Positions 16,961 through 26,346 are shown, counted from the stretch's first letter. The stretch: 64,000 bases of DNA from JANJUB01 sp031386985 (GCA_031386985.1 JANNCV010000001.1:78565-142564); one strand, 5' to 3'. A program made the numbers and translations. The notes: generated from the sequence alone by a model not told the origin.

Positions 16961-17983
16961 ATGTCGCGCCTAGTTGACGTCATTATCCCCTGCCACAATC
17001 GCTCTGACCTCTCCGCGATCACACTGCGAAATGTGCTTCTGGCTGAGGGAGTTGAGCTAAACGTTTATGCCGTGGACGATGGGAGCTCCGACAATACTCT
17101 GGACATCTTGAGCGCGATAGACGATCCCCGGTTGCATATTCATCACTTCGAAACTCCACGCGGGGCCAGCTCTGCTCGCAACTACGGGTTCCTTCAAGGC
17201 GATTCCCCTTACGTTTGCTTCCTTGATTCCGATGATTTGCTTCACCCCGAAAAGCTGTCCCGCCAGGTTGACCTGCTGGAGCAAGAAACCGACAAGGACT
17301 TCGCGGTCTGTCAAATGGGGCATTTCGAAAATGACCCCAACGAATCAAAGTTCTTATGGAACACCTTTGCCGGCACAGACCCCAAACTCAGGTTTCTATT
17401 GCACGATGCGCTGTGGGGGATGCACGCGCCGCTGTGGCGACGGGGCGCCCTAGAGAAAGTTGCAGCGAGCCGAACGGCCCCAATGGTGCTCGATGACTCG
17501 CTGCCGATGGCACAGGATTACGAGTTACATGCACGGGCGTTGGCGCTCGGACTTAAGCCGATATTGACCAGCGAGCTGTTATGCTTCTGCCGTCAACACG
17601 CTGGCCCCTCAATTGGGTCTTCAAGTAAGATCAAACGATACGAGACCTTATTGCAGGTATTCGACTCCCTCTTTCCCTTAGCCCCGGACGCTAGCCATGC
17701 CATCAATGGAAACTACTGGTGGATCGCCACCTTGGCCGCCATTCTGGGACAGCCGAAAATCATGCGCACCGCCCTTTCGCATTCCCACGGAACGTCTTTT
17801 CGATTTCGGCTCCTTTGCCAGTTGACCGCGATAACAAAACGTCATCGGTTCTTCGCGTGGGCAAGGGCGGAAGCCCTCAAACAGGGTCACAACTTGAGCC
17901 TACGAGAAGATTGGCATAGCCATTACCGGGTGGATGCGGAACCGGGTCTGAAGCGCTTCGAAATGCCGCCTGGCTCATTCTAG
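16961..17983 (+). CDS. Family 2 glycosyltransferase
   Basis: 340 aa. The GT-A N-terminal domain VDVIIPCHNRSDLSAITL is followed by VYAVDDGSSDNT and the DXD region VCFLDSDDLLHPEKL (about 85-99). The C-terminal 120 residues are helical and variable. ATG 16961 abuts the stop of the upstream glycosyltransferase, so translation is probably coupled. Together with the GT4 enzyme and the flippase downstream it suggests synthesis of a surface or exopolysaccharide. Its stop overlaps the convergent GT4 gene by 4 nt. Confidence 0.88.
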   Translation: MSRLVDVIIPCHNRSDLSAITLRNVLLAEGVELNVYAVDDGSSDNTLDILSAIDDPRLHIHHFETPRGASSARNYGFLQGDSPYVCFLDSDDLLHPEKLSRQVDLLEQETDKDFAVCQMGHFENDPNESKFLWNTFAGTDPKLRFLLHDALWGMHAPLWRRGALEKVAASRTAPMVLDDSLPMAQDYELHARALALGLKPILTSELLCFCRQHAGPSIGSSSKIKRYETLLQVFDSLFPLAPDASHAINGNYWWIATLAAILGQPKIMRTALSHSHGTSFRFRLLCQLTAITKRHRFFAWARAEALKQGHNLSLREDWHSHYRVDAEPGLKRFEMPPGSF

Positions 17984-19044
17984 TCAAAGAGATCGGCGAC
18001 GCGGGCGACGTTGGCTTCCTTTGAGAATTTCTCGATTACGGAGGGCCGGGCTTGGTTACCCATGTCTTCGCATCGGTCACTCGTCAGGGATTTGATTGCT
18101 AGCCGCAATCCTTCAACCGTTCGTTCGGCAAACAATCCCGTTACTCCGTCCTCCACGATGTCAACAAGCCCACCCGTCAGATTCGCAATGACAGGTCGAG
18201 CCCTCGCCATCGCTTCTACAGCGACCAAACCGAATGCTTCGCTTTCCGAGGGAACGGTCAAGACATTAATCGAGTCATAGAACGCGGGCATATTCTTGAC
18301 TGCTCCTAAGAACTCCACACCACCAGGAGCCGAATCTCTGATTGCAGTCGCAAAATCGGGGTCCTCGAAATCGCTGTCTCCCGCCACCTTTAAGGTGGCG
18401 AGACCCGCTTCTAGCAGGGGCCGCATGGCTTCAATCAGAAGGTCGTGGCCCTTGTTCTTTGAAACTCGGCCAGCAATGCCAACGACCAGGCTTCCTTGAG
18501 GTTGGGGAACTACGGGTTGCAGAAACTCATCGCGAATCCAGTTTGGAATCAAGTGTGAAGGTAGCGGTGACAATGCTTGCTGAACGGCCGCTGACGGACA
18601 GATAACTTTGAATTGTTTGAAACTCCGTGCCGCCCCCGAGATTATCCGTCTGTTTTGGCCCGAATAAATTAGGTGAGCATAGAACACGATGGGGACTTTC
18701 AAAAAAACGAATGCGCATGGATGGATGCATCTTGCACCGTTTAGAAAGATCGCGTCGCATTGATTTGACCTGAAAATCACACTTAAGCGTCGTGCGGCAT
18801 TAGGCATTCCCTTGAGGAACTTAATGAAATCGCTAAAGGATTTTTGCCCGGAGGATAGCTTCGGCAATGGAAACTTGAAAACTTCCACCCCAATATCGCC
18901 GAGTGCCGTTGAAAACAAGCCTTCTTCCGGTAGCGCGGCAACAACCGTGTGCCCCCGACGCTGCAACTCTTGAATCACATCAAACGCAACGTGCTGGCCC
19001 CCTCCCCATTGGGCAAACTGATCAATGAAGAGAATGCGCGACAC
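17980..19044 (-). CDS. Family 4 glycosyltransferase
   Basis: 354 aa GT-B enzyme. The N-terminal domain has RILFIDQFAQWGGGQHVAFDV, the Gly-rich acceptor loop. The C-terminal Rossmann domain has VVGIAGRVSKNKGHDLLIEAM and the E-x7-E region PSESEAFGLVAVEAMARARPVIA, which binds the nucleotide sugar. GTG 19044 is used: TATAGT lies 8 nt upstream and no better start is present. It is oriented towards the two GT2 genes and likely belongs to the same polysaccharide function, though on the opposite strand. Confidence 0.88.
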   Translation of the reverse strand: MSRILFIDQFAQWGGGQHVAFDVIQELQRRGHTVVAALPEEGLFSTALGDIGVEVFKFPLPKLSSGQKSFSDFIKFLKGMPNAARRLSVIFRSNQCDAIFLNGARCIHPCAFVFLKVPIVFYAHLIYSGQNRRIISGAARSFKQFKVICPSAAVQQALSPLPSHLIPNWIRDEFLQPVVPQPQGSLVVGIAGRVSKNKGHDLLIEAMRPLLEAGLATLKVAGDSDFEDPDFATAIRDSAPGGVEFLGAVKNMPAFYDSINVLTVPSESEAFGLVAVEAMARARPVIANLTGGLVDIVEDGVTGLFAERTVEGLRLAIKSLTSDRCEDMGNQARPSVIEKFSKEANVARVADLFD

Positions 19045-19052
19045 TACGAGGC

Positions 19053-19058
19053 ACTATA
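19053..19058 (-). promoter_or_regulatory. Candidate -10 box of leaderless GT4 transcript
   Basis: TATAGT on the minus strand ends 8 nt before the GTG start at 19044. Confidence 0.4.
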
Positions 19059-19138
19059 CCACCAGGTTTTGAGTCCCCGGGCACTATTGCTACGCCGAGG
19101 ACGTCTGATATAACGCGTCAAACGCGGCGCAGGGAACG

Positions 19139-20575
19139 ATGCAAAAAGGAGACGCTATTCGAGGAGCCAGTTGGGTCGCCTTTTTCACGATCATCAACCG
19201 GTTCATTTTGCCCTTCGTCGGCATCTACATCGCTGGTCGCATCGGACTCGAGGGTTTTGGGGTTTTTGCTCTCATCAGTGCTCTTTACACGATCATTGAG
19301 ATGTTTCGTGAAGCCGGGCTCGGAACCGCGTATCTAGCCGATAAAGATCGCTCCGTGGAGCGCGAACAGACTTATACTTTTTTGGGAATTGCGAGTGGAG
19401 CAATCTTCGCGGCGGCGCTCTTTCTGAGCCGGAACGGGATCGCTGAGCTGATGGGAGCCCCCGAAGTTGCCGGCCCCCTTGCCTGGTGCGCCGGGGCGAT
19501 GCTAGTTGGCAGCGTTGGCACAATCCCCGGGCAAAAGATGCAACTGAACCAGCGATTCCGCGACGCGGGTTTTCTGGACATGGTTTGCAATATCACGGGT
19601 TATGTTGTTGCCATCACTTGCTATCTGGCGGGACTGGGGCTGATGTCGCTTGTTCTTCAAATGGTTGTCCGGATCGTTCTCTTCACCACCTTGGCGCACC
19701 GCGCCGAACCCGCCCGTTACGGCATGCCGAGTTGGCCTATCGCGAGGGACATCCTGTCCGTTTCTTTGCTAAACATGAGCTCAAATGTTGCCTATACGAT
19801 CTACACGATGGCGGATTACGTTTTGGTTTCGCGGGTTCTGGGAGCGGCGACCAATGGAGTGTACGCCGCGGGTTACAATCTAGCGAACAAGCCGCTTGAC
19901 ATTATCATGGGGCCATTGAGGCAAACTGCCCTCGTTAAGTTTGCCAAGACCGATGATCCGGTCGAATTTGGTCGTGTTTACGCGCGTATGCTCTCCGCGA
20001 CCCTGCTCGTGACGATGCCTATTTATGGGATTATTGGGTTTCATGCCGAGGCCATCGTCGGCATCCTTTATCCGGCGAACTTTGCGCCGGTTGCGGGGGT
20101 TTTGCAGGTTCTGTGCATCTATCTGGGTTGTCGCTCGCTTGGCATCATGGCGGGAGCTGCCTTGGTTACGAGCGGGAATTCACGTTGGAACGCCATCGGC
20201 TGGATTCCCGCCTACGCGGTCGTGATTATAATGTTTGCGATGAGATGGGGGCAATTCGACCTGAGCTATGCTGTTACGACGTTTACAATTGGCGCTCTTT
20301 GCTGCTACTCAACTTATTTGCTTGTGATGTTTCGCAAGTTCCCACCCGATGCCGAGATGCGGCAGCGCTTGTTAAGAACCGTTGGGATCGGCTTAGTGAC
20401 CGGAGCCGCAAGCGCCCTAATCGCTCTCCTGGGAATGGACAATATTCTGGCTCTCGTCGTGGCCACCGTGGTTGCAATGGGCATGCATCTTTTCCTCACG
20501 GGCTGGGCCTTTTTGAACAACGCGCGGGCGCTATTTTCAAGAGCGGGCGCGAAGCAGATGATTGAAGCCCTGTGA
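19139..20575 (+). CDS. Polysaccharide flippase (Wzx/MATE-like, PST family)
   Basis: 478 aa with about 12-14 predicted transmembrane helices. The N-terminus is ASWVAFFTIINRFILPFVGIYIAG and internal features include YAAGYNLANKPLDIIMGPLRQTALVKFAK, typical of polysaccharide transporters that flip lipid-linked oligosaccharides across the inner membrane. AGGGAACG ahead of ATG 19139 is a ribosome-binding site, and TATAAC further upstream could be the -10, so this gene appears leadered. It is divergent from the GT4 gene and completes a small surface-glycan group. The GH127 gene starts 19 nt downstream. Confidence 0.88.
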   Translation: MQKGDAIRGASWVAFFTIINRFILPFVGIYIAGRIGLEGFGVFALISALYTIIEMFREAGLGTAYLADKDRSVEREQTYTFLGIASGAIFAAALFLSRNGIAELMGAPEVAGPLAWCAGAMLVGSVGTIPGQKMQLNQRFRDAGFLDMVCNITGYVVAITCYLAGLGLMSLVLQMVVRIVLFTTLAHRAEPARYGMPSWPIARDILSVSLLNMSSNVAYTIYTMADYVLVSRVLGAATNGVYAAGYNLANKPLDIIMGPLRQTALVKFAKTDDPVEFGRVYARMLSATLLVTMPIYGIIGFHAEAIVGILYPANFAPVAGVLQVLCIYLGCRSLGIMAGAALVTSGNSRWNAIGWIPAYAVVIIMFAMRWGQFDLSYAVTTFTIGALCCYSTYLLVMFRKFPPDAEMRQRLLRTVGIGLVTGAASALIALLGMDNILALVVATVVAMGMHLFLTGWAFLNNARALFSRAGAKQMIEAL

Positions 20576-20594
20576 CAAGTAGAATTGTCCCTTA

Positions 20595-22457
20595 ATGCCA
20601 ACAACTCTGCCGCTTGCCAAAATCAACGTAACTGATCCATTCTGGGTCGAATGGCAGCGAAAGCTGGTGCTGGTCACCCTTGATCAACAACTAGAGCAGC
20701 TCGAGATAACGAACCGGCTTCAGAACTTTGAAAGAGCCGTTAAAATGGAAAAGGGTGGATTCGAGGGCTATCGGTTTAACGATTCTGATGTTTACAAGTG
20801 GCTCGAAGCCGCATCTTATGCCATGCTTTGCCTCAAAAAGTACCCAGGCTCGCCCCGTTGGCCGAACGCATTGGATTCAATAATCGAGTCGCTGACCGAC
20901 GCGCAAATGGAGGATGGCTACCTGAACACCTACTTCCAGTTGGGAAATATCGAGCAACGCTGGAAAAACCTAAATGCCATGCACGAGATGTATTGCGGCG
21001 GGCACCTAATCGAGGCGGGCGTTGCTCACTTTGAATGCACCGGCAAATCAACTTTGCTAAATGTGGCGATCAAATGGGCCGAGCATTTGCGGTCCATTTT
21101 TGGCCCGGAGGGCCGCGCCGGAACGGACGGCCACCCAGAAGTGGAATTGGCCCTTCTGAGGCTGAGCCGGCTTCAGGCGGAACGCGGCTTAACAGAGGAA
21201 GCGGAAAAGTATAGAACCGATGCCCTTTGGCATCTTAGCCAGCGCGGACGTCGCCCAAGCGTTTACAAAACTGAACTAGAGACGCCCGAAATCTATGCCA
21301 TGTCACCCGCTGCTGGCAATCTATTGCTGGAAAAAGGGGAGTACACCGGCGAATACGCGCAGGATCATGTAACGATTGAGAACCAAACCACCGTGGTTGG
21401 ACACGCCGTCCGCGCGATGTACCTTTACACCGCCGCAACCGAAGCTTTTTCCGCAATGCCAAAGGGAACGGAGGAGGCTATCGCCGCGATCTGGGATAAC
21501 CTGACGAAACGCCGGATGTACGTAACTGGGGGAGTGGGACCGGCCGGACAGAACGAGGGCTTTACAAAGGATTTCGACCTCCCAAATCTTGATGCCTATG
21601 CCGAAACCTGCGCTTCGATTGGCCTGGTCCGATTTGGACAGAAGCTTGTAGAACGTTATGCTGATTCGGGATATGTTGACGTTTTGGAGAGAGCCCTTTA
21701 CAACGGCTCTCTGAGCGGCATCTCCTTAGCGGGTGATCTTTACAGCTATACCAATCCGCTTGAGAACCGGGGTTCTCATCACCGAGTCCCGTGGTATGGC
21801 TGCGCTTGTTGTCCACCAAACATCGCCAGAATGATCGGCGAGGTCGGGCGGTTTGCGTTGTTGACCGAGGGACCGGATGTTTACGTGAACCTGCCGATTG
21901 GTATCGAAACAGACCTCTTGCAAATAGAGGGCAACTATCCGGTTACGGGTGAGTTTACGATCAAAATGAAACGGGCTGGCATTTACAAGCTGTGGGTACG
22001 CATACCAGATTGGTGCGACGACTGCGAACTTGAGGTAGAAGGCACCAATGACGAGGCCGATTTCGATAGTGGCTACGCGGTGATTGAGCGAAACTGGCAG
22101 GCGGGAGATATGGTTCGAGTGAATCTGGAAATGACGCCCAAATGGATTGAATCCCACCCGTTGGTGCTAGATAATGTGGGCAAAATCGCCCTTCAATGTG
22201 GCCCAATTATCTACGCGTTCGAGCATGATGAGAGCCTGCCCCAAAGATTTCGGGTTGACCTAAACGAAGAGCCGGTTTGGAACGGAAAAGCTTCTGAAGT
22301 TTTGGTGAAGGGATTTGTGCGGACCGAGGACTTCGGGGATTTGCTTTACGATGAATTGGCCAGCGAAAGCGAAAAGCCATTCACCGCCAAGTTCATCCCC
22401 TTTGCTCATTGTCACAATGAGGGCGGGAAATTTATGGCGGTGTGGATCCGAGCTTAA
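20595..22457 (+). CDS. GH127 beta-L-arabinofuranosidase
   Basis: 620 aa. The sequence follows the GH127 (HypBA1) pattern: a double-alpha barrel with GYLNTYFQ and YCGGHLIEAG, acid/base Glu321 in GQNEGF, zinc ligands Glu337 and Cys339 in YAETCASIG, and the nucleophile Cys pair 405/406 in GCACCPPNIARM. The C-terminal beta-sandwich follows (LWVRIPDWC, then LDNVGKIALQCGPIIYAFE). It hydrolyses terminal beta-L-arabinofuranosyl residues by a Cys nucleophile with zinc. There is no signal peptide, so it acts in the cytoplasm on imported oligosaccharides. It is convergent with the GH51 enzyme downstream. Confidence 0.9.
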   Translation: MPTTLPLAKINVTDPFWVEWQRKLVLVTLDQQLEQLEITNRLQNFERAVKMEKGGFEGYRFNDSDVYKWLEAASYAMLCLKKYPGSPRWPNALDSIIESLTDAQMEDGYLNTYFQLGNIEQRWKNLNAMHEMYCGGHLIEAGVAHFECTGKSTLLNVAIKWAEHLRSIFGPEGRAGTDGHPEVELALLRLSRLQAERGLTEEAEKYRTDALWHLSQRGRRPSVYKTELETPEIYAMSPAAGNLLLEKGEYTGEYAQDHVTIENQTTVVGHAVRAMYLYTAATEAFSAMPKGTEEAIAAIWDNLTKRRMYVTGGVGPAGQNEGFTKDFDLPNLDAYAETCASIGLVRFGQKLVERYADSGYVDVLERALYNGSLSGISLAGDLYSYTNPLENRGSHHRVPWYGCACCPPNIARMIGEVGRFALLTEGPDVYVNLPIGIETDLLQIEGNYPVTGEFTIKMKRAGIYKLWVRIPDWCDDCELEVEGTNDEADFDSGYAVIERNWQAGDMVRVNLEMTPKWIESHPLVLDNVGKIALQCGPIIYAFEHDESLPQRFRVDLNEEPVWNGKASEVLVKGFVRTEDFGDLLYDELASESEKPFTAKFIPFAHCHNEGGKFMAVWIRA

Positions 22458-22471
22458 CCTCTGAACCATAC

Positions 22472-24775
22472 TTACAGCTTCTGAAATCGCCAAACAGTGA
22501 GCGAATATGGCGGAAATGAGCCTATAGCGACCTTGCCTTCCATCTTCGCCACGCTGGGCATGGGGGCTACTTTGAGCGGATTTGCAAGCGTGTTCTCATC
22601 CATTGGAGAACCCGAAGTTAGGATTTGGCCCCGAAGGAACTTGTAACTACCGAGCGCAATATTGAACTTGATCGCTTGGTCGGAGACATTCACGATTTTG
22701 ATGATTTGTTCGTTTCCTGAGCGCCCGGAGACCATATGAATCGGCTTAATCGGTTTGGGTTTTTCATCAAATATGGTTTTGCCGTCAAGGAAACAGCGGA
22801 CGCGCGAATCAGAATATTCGATGACGACGTCGTACCATCGACCGGTCTCAATCTTGCCAGGCACGGCTTTGCCCACCATCCTCTTGCCGCCACCAACTGC
22901 CCACTCGAGGGCGTGTTGGGTGTTGCCCCATCCGCCCAGATTAAACCACAGGTAGTTGTCTTTGTCCTTTCGACCCACCGAAATCAAAAAGCCTTCCGCT
23001 CCCGAAAGTCGCCTAGCTTTAAGCTTGAGCGTGTAGCTACTTCCCGAAACGGGAGCGAACAACCGAGTCGGCATTTCGCCGCCCGTTTGCTTTGCCACCC
23101 CTTCACTGAAAGTCCAGGCGCCCGACTCCCGGGTCATGCTAGACGGTTCTAATCTGGTTACCCTTTGACCTTGAGAAACCGAAATATCCTTGTACTCGGC
23201 CTGAGTGTTCCAAGTGCCTATTCCAACGCCGCCGGTTGGAAAACTAGTTGCAATTGACGGCAATGCGATTCCAGCGGTCTTGAAAACCTCATCGGGCAGA
23301 TTCTCAGCGAACATCTTTTGAACGTGGTAGGAGGGCGTTCCGTACGCTTTGCTCGAATCAAAGTAGATAAGATCGGGGTTCCACGATTTCAGATTCAAAT
23401 TTGCGAGGAGAGGCGCGTATGAAGCCATGATGACGTGGTCGGAGTTGCGCTCCATTCCGGTCATAAAAGCCGCCTCGGCAATGGCAGCAATCAAATTACC
23501 GTTGCCACAGCCTTGAGTTACGGCGTATTCGCCCACATAAACCTTGGGGCCCTTTCGGTCATACGCGTCATACCGATCGGCGTTTTCGATGAAGAAATTG
23601 GGGTTGCTGTAATAATGCTCATCAATAATGTCGAGCTTCGCCTTCTTCGGAGTGCCGCCCCACACATTGGCGATGATCTGGATTTCGGGGTATTTGGCCT
23701 TAACGGCTTTGTAGATCAAATCATAGCGTTCCTCATAAGCTGGGCCGCCGTTTTCGTTCCCGATTTCAAGGTATTTGAGCTTAAACGAGCCCGGATGCCC
23801 ACTTTGAGCTCTCAACTTCCCCCATTTTGAAGTAGCCGGGCCATTGGCGTACTCAATGGCGTCAACCGCATCTTGAACAAACTCATCCATTTTGTTCATG
23901 GGCACGACTTCCTTGTGCGACATCCCGCAGTTCACCACGAACATGGGGGCGGCTTTGAGGTCTTCGCAAAGCTGAAGATATTCGTGGTAGCCAAGGCCGT
24001 TGGTAGATTGGTAACCCCAAAGGTTGTTCACGTGGGCTCGGTCCCTCGGGTCGCCAATGGTGGTTTTCCAGCGGTAGGCCGTCTTCATCGTATCGCCCTC
24101 CACCCAGCACCCGCCAGGGAATCGCATAAAGCGGGGTTTGAGATCGGCGAGGAGTTGCTTCAGGTCAGGGCGAAATCGCTCTGGCTGGAGATCCTTGTCA
24201 TGAGGTGCAACGGAAATGAAATCAAAACAAACTTTCCCAGTTCCAGTGAGAGTGAGTTCCATCGAGGCATTCGAAGCCGTCATCGGAGGCAGTGTGCCTT
24301 TCTTGGTCATGAGGGATTGACTATCATCCAGCGTCCCCCACTCGCGCCCTCCAACCTCTTTTCCGTTGGCAATAAACTTCACGTCTGCCTTCACAGAACC
24401 CTCGAGTCCAGTCCGAGTGGTAAGGCAATACTTACGGTTCTGATCGAAGTGCATCCCCCAATACCCCGTGTTTCTTAGCGTGATTGGTGCGCCGAGGGTG
24501 ACCTCCAAAAAGTGTTTACCGGTGCCGTCATCCAAAACTTTCACGCGCGCCGGATCGCTGGCTTCCCAGTGAGAAAATCCCTCCTCGAACGACCAGTTTC
24601 GAATCAACTCCGAATAAATCCCCCCGTCACCGGCACAGTTGATTTCTTCGAAAAAGATTCCGTAGAGATCGGGCGAGGGCTTGAAGACGCCTTGGGCCGG
24701 ATCAATAATCACGTGCGGAGTTGAAAAGGTCAGAGCGGCAAGAATCGCGACAAGCATTGGAGCCCATGTTACCAC
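22472..24775 (-). CDS. GH51 alpha-L-arabinofuranosidase with added carbohydrate-binding domains
   Basis: 767 aa exported enzyme that removes alpha-L-arabinofuranosyl side chains. The N-terminal signal-like segment is followed by DLYGIFFEEINCAGDGGIYSELIRN, a CBM-like insertion (about 65-190), and the TIM barrel with acid/base Glu341 in LEIGNENGG and nucleophile Glu416 in VYVGEYAVTQG. A laminin-G/DUF1080-like beta-sandwich is inserted at about 555-685 (KDNYLWFNLGGWGN, WYDVVIEYSDS), before the last part of the C-terminal domain. Start GTG 24775; ATG 24757 lies 8 nt after TAACAT and is an alternative leaderless start. Confidence 0.9.
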   Translation of the reverse strand: MVTWAPMLVAILAALTFSTPHVIIDPAQGVFKPSPDLYGIFFEEINCAGDGGIYSELIRNWSFEEGFSHWEASDPARVKVLDDGTGKHFLEVTLGAPITLRNTGYWGMHFDQNRKYCLTTRTGLEGSVKADVKFIANGKEVGGREWGTLDDSQSLMTKKGTLPPMTASNASMELTLTGTGKVCFDFISVAPHDKDLQPERFRPDLKQLLADLKPRFMRFPGGCWVEGDTMKTAYRWKTTIGDPRDRAHVNNLWGYQSTNGLGYHEYLQLCEDLKAAPMFVVNCGMSHKEVVPMNKMDEFVQDAVDAIEYANGPATSKWGKLRAQSGHPGSFKLKYLEIGNENGGPAYEERYDLIYKAVKAKYPEIQIIANVWGGTPKKAKLDIIDEHYYSNPNFFIENADRYDAYDRKGPKVYVGEYAVTQGCGNGNLIAAIAEAAFMTGMERNSDHVIMASYAPLLANLNLKSWNPDLIYFDSSKAYGTPSYHVQKMFAENLPDEVFKTAGIALPSIATSFPTGGVGIGTWNTQAEYKDISVSQGQRVTRLEPSSMTRESGAWTFSEGVAKQTGGEMPTRLFAPVSGSSYTLKLKARRLSGAEGFLISVGRKDKDNYLWFNLGGWGNTQHALEWAVGGGKRMVGKAVPGKIETGRWYDVVIEYSDSRVRCFLDGKTIFDEKPKPIKPIHMVSGRSGNEQIIKIVNVSDQAIKFNIALGSYKFLRGQILTSGSPMDENTLANPLKVAPMPSVAKMEGKVAIGSFPPYSLTVWRFQKL

Positions 24776-24789
24776 CAGGGCTTCCAGCC

Positions 24790-25773
24790 CTAGCGCCGTG
24801 CGTCAAGCCTCAGATCAGCAATAAACGCCAAATGATCAGAGGCACCCGAGCCCCCGAATGAAGCCCCGACCGGGGTCAAACCTCGCGCCCAGATGTAATC
24901 CAAGCGCATCGCGCCGAACGGTTGGGGGAAAGTCCAACCGCAGCCATTTCCAGCAACGGCAAAGCTATCTACAAAATTCGCCGAAATCTGTTCGTAATCC
25001 TCTGATCGGGGGGTCATGTTGAAATCGCCGCAAAGAAGCGTGGGGGCGGGCTTGGCCGTGAGCTGCAAAAGCCGAGCCACCTGGGAACGGTGATTCTGGT
25101 AGGACTTGCGGATTTCTCTGAAATCACCTTTGGCGATTTTGGTCAAGCTCGGGCGAGCCAAGTGCGCCGCGATTACGCGCACGTTTTGCCCCTTTACCCT
25201 TACAACGCACTCCAAAAAGGGCCTCGTTTTCAGTCCAGATGGGCTGGGGATGAACTGAGTTGAAACAATTGGCAACCGCGACCCGATTCCCATCTGACCT
25301 TTGCGCACAAACTCATATTGAGGCAAATGCGCGCTCAGATAAGAGGGCAAGCCGCTGTTCATGGTCTCGGTGTCCGAATCAACCAAGACGATGATGTCGG
25401 CATTGGCAGCTTCAATAGCAGCCTTTATCTTGCTAAATCCTTCCGCGCCGCGTTTTACGTTCCAGGTTAGTACTCGCAAATCGGAGGTTTCGCCCGAGCC
25501 GCGCCACTGAAACCCTCCCCGAGTTACAAAAGCGATCAGACCGGCCGCCAACGCCACCAAACCCCATTTCTGTTCCTTACGAAAGATGCCGGCGAACCCG
25601 AAGACTATCGCCGGAAGAATGAAAATCATGGGTGGGCTGTTTGATTCGAAATAGCCGATGACGGTCGCTTCGGAGAGAAGAGTAGCAACCACACTCGCGC
25701 CCAACCAAACCACGCTCAACGCAATGAGCCATGGAAGATATTTTCTCGGTTGCTTCTTTCGCCTAGGGCGCAC
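24790..25773 (-). CDS. Membrane-anchored endonuclease/exonuclease/phosphatase family protein
   Basis: 327 aa. A basic N-terminus and three hydrophobic helices (about 12-33, 43-62, 68-87) anchor the protein. The EEP catalytic domain follows from about 97: LRVLTWNVKRG, DIIVLVDSDTE (Asp where many members have Glu), VIAAHLARP, LLCGDFNMTP, RLDYIWARG and SDHLAF, the full set of metal and catalytic motifs. Family members cleave DNA, RNA, phosphoinositides or sphingolipids. The membrane anchor points to the cell envelope, but the substrate is unknown. GTG 25773 follows TAGAAT by 6 nt. Confidence 0.82.
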   Translation of the reverse strand: MRPRRKKQPRKYLPWLIALSVVWLGASVVATLLSEATVIGYFESNSPPMIFILPAIVFGFAGIFRKEQKWGLVALAAGLIAFVTRGGFQWRGSGETSDLRVLTWNVKRGAEGFSKIKAAIEAANADIIVLVDSDTETMNSGLPSYLSAHLPQYEFVRKGQMGIGSRLPIVSTQFIPSPSGLKTRPFLECVVRVKGQNVRVIAAHLARPSLTKIAKGDFREIRKSYQNHRSQVARLLQLTAKPAPTLLCGDFNMTPRSEDYEQISANFVDSFAVAGNGCGWTFPQPFGAMRLDYIWARGLTPVGASFGGSGASDHLAFIADLRLDARR

Positions 25774-25779
25774 AAACTT

Positions 25780-25785
25780 ATTCTA
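25780..25785 (-). promoter_or_regulatory. Candidate -10 box of a leaderless transcript
   Basis: TAGAAT on the minus strand ends 6 nt before GTG 25773. A second TAGAAT lies just upstream near 25793-25798. Confidence 0.4.
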
Positions 25786-25855
25786 CGCCTTATTCTAAAG
25801 TTTTGGCAAGTCTGGCTTTATTAAATCAATGACTGCGGATAAAAGTTTTTGGGGA

Positions 25856-25998
25856 GGTTCGGGGGAAGTTCGGGTTAGAAGAACTCGTGGCGAGTGTGAA
25901 TCAATCCCGGGCCGACGAGGGGGGGGGGTGGCTCTTCCCCCCGTGGCAGGCTTGCAATGTTGCAGGAGTTCGGGGGAAGCTCGGATGGTTCGGGGGAA
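25856..25998. repeat. Three copies of TTCGGGGGAA with a G10/C6 hairpin between
   Basis: GTTCGGGGGAAG-type sequences occur at 25857-25868, 25968-25979 and 25988-25998. Between them a run of ten or more G (about 25919-25928) can pair with CCCCCC at 25937-25942. This is part of a 625-bp stretch (25774-26398) that has no normal gene; two tiny ORFs with good ribosome-binding sites lie in its right half. Confidence 0.5.
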
Positions 25999-26104
25999 TG
26001 CAAACAAAAAGCCCGGCTCTTTCATCTGGAGGTGCCCATAAGCCGCTTGATGCAAGAACACCTGTTTCGAGCAACCATTGCCAAATACAAGAGGAGGTGT
26101 TGCT

Positions 26105-26245
26105 GTGCCCGTACCCGGTAGATCACTTGTGTTTCAGGCGTCTGGCCCGCGTGGGTACTATTCATATCCTAGCAACTCAGTCCTAATCGCAGCAGCGTCA
26201 AGTCCAGAAGCGAGGGGTGGCTCGCGAGCTTGGCGCGGTTGTTAA
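26105..26245 (+). CDS. Possible 46-aa small ORF
   Basis: GTG 26105 is preceded at 7-nt spacing by a consensus AGGAGG (26092-26097), one of the best ribosome-binding sites in the window. The ORF ends at TAA 26243-26245. The product begins MPVPGRSLVFQASGP and is rich in Ser, Gly and Ala, with no recognised motif. It may be a genuine small protein, a leader ORF, or the residue of a decayed gene. Confidence 0.3.
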   Translation: MPVPGRSLVFQASGPRGYYSYPSNSVLIAAASSPEARGGSRAWRGC

Positions 26246-26280
26246 ACGGTGCCGCAAAGTTCTTGAGCAAAGGAACACTA

Positions 26281-26346
26281 ATGAAATCAACGAAGTTATC
26301 ATTTATCTTCGCAATCTGCACTCTCGTTGCAAGTTTCGCACAATGA
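26281..26346 (+). CDS. Signal-peptide-only micro-ORF, possible gene remnant
   Basis: ATG 26281 follows AGGAA at 5-nt spacing. The 21 codons read MKSTKLSFIFAICTLVASFA then Gln and TGA: a textbook signal peptide that stops right at the expected cleavage site. Reading through the TGA, the frame stays open for a further 26 codons. This looks like the start of an exported-protein gene truncated by a nonsense change, or a bona fide microprotein. Confidence 0.35.
   Translation: MKSTKLSFIFAICTLVASFAQ

Noticed and set aside
18722..18737. GATGCATCTTGCACCG, 15 of 16 bases like the palindromic element in the methyltransferase gene
   Set aside because: It lies in a conserved coding part of the GT4 gene, has no flanking stem or second hairpin, and the encoded residues fit the family.
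25919..25942. G10/C6 hairpin as terminator of the nuclease-fold gene
   Set aside because: It is upstream of that minus-strand gene, not downstream, and lacks a T-run.
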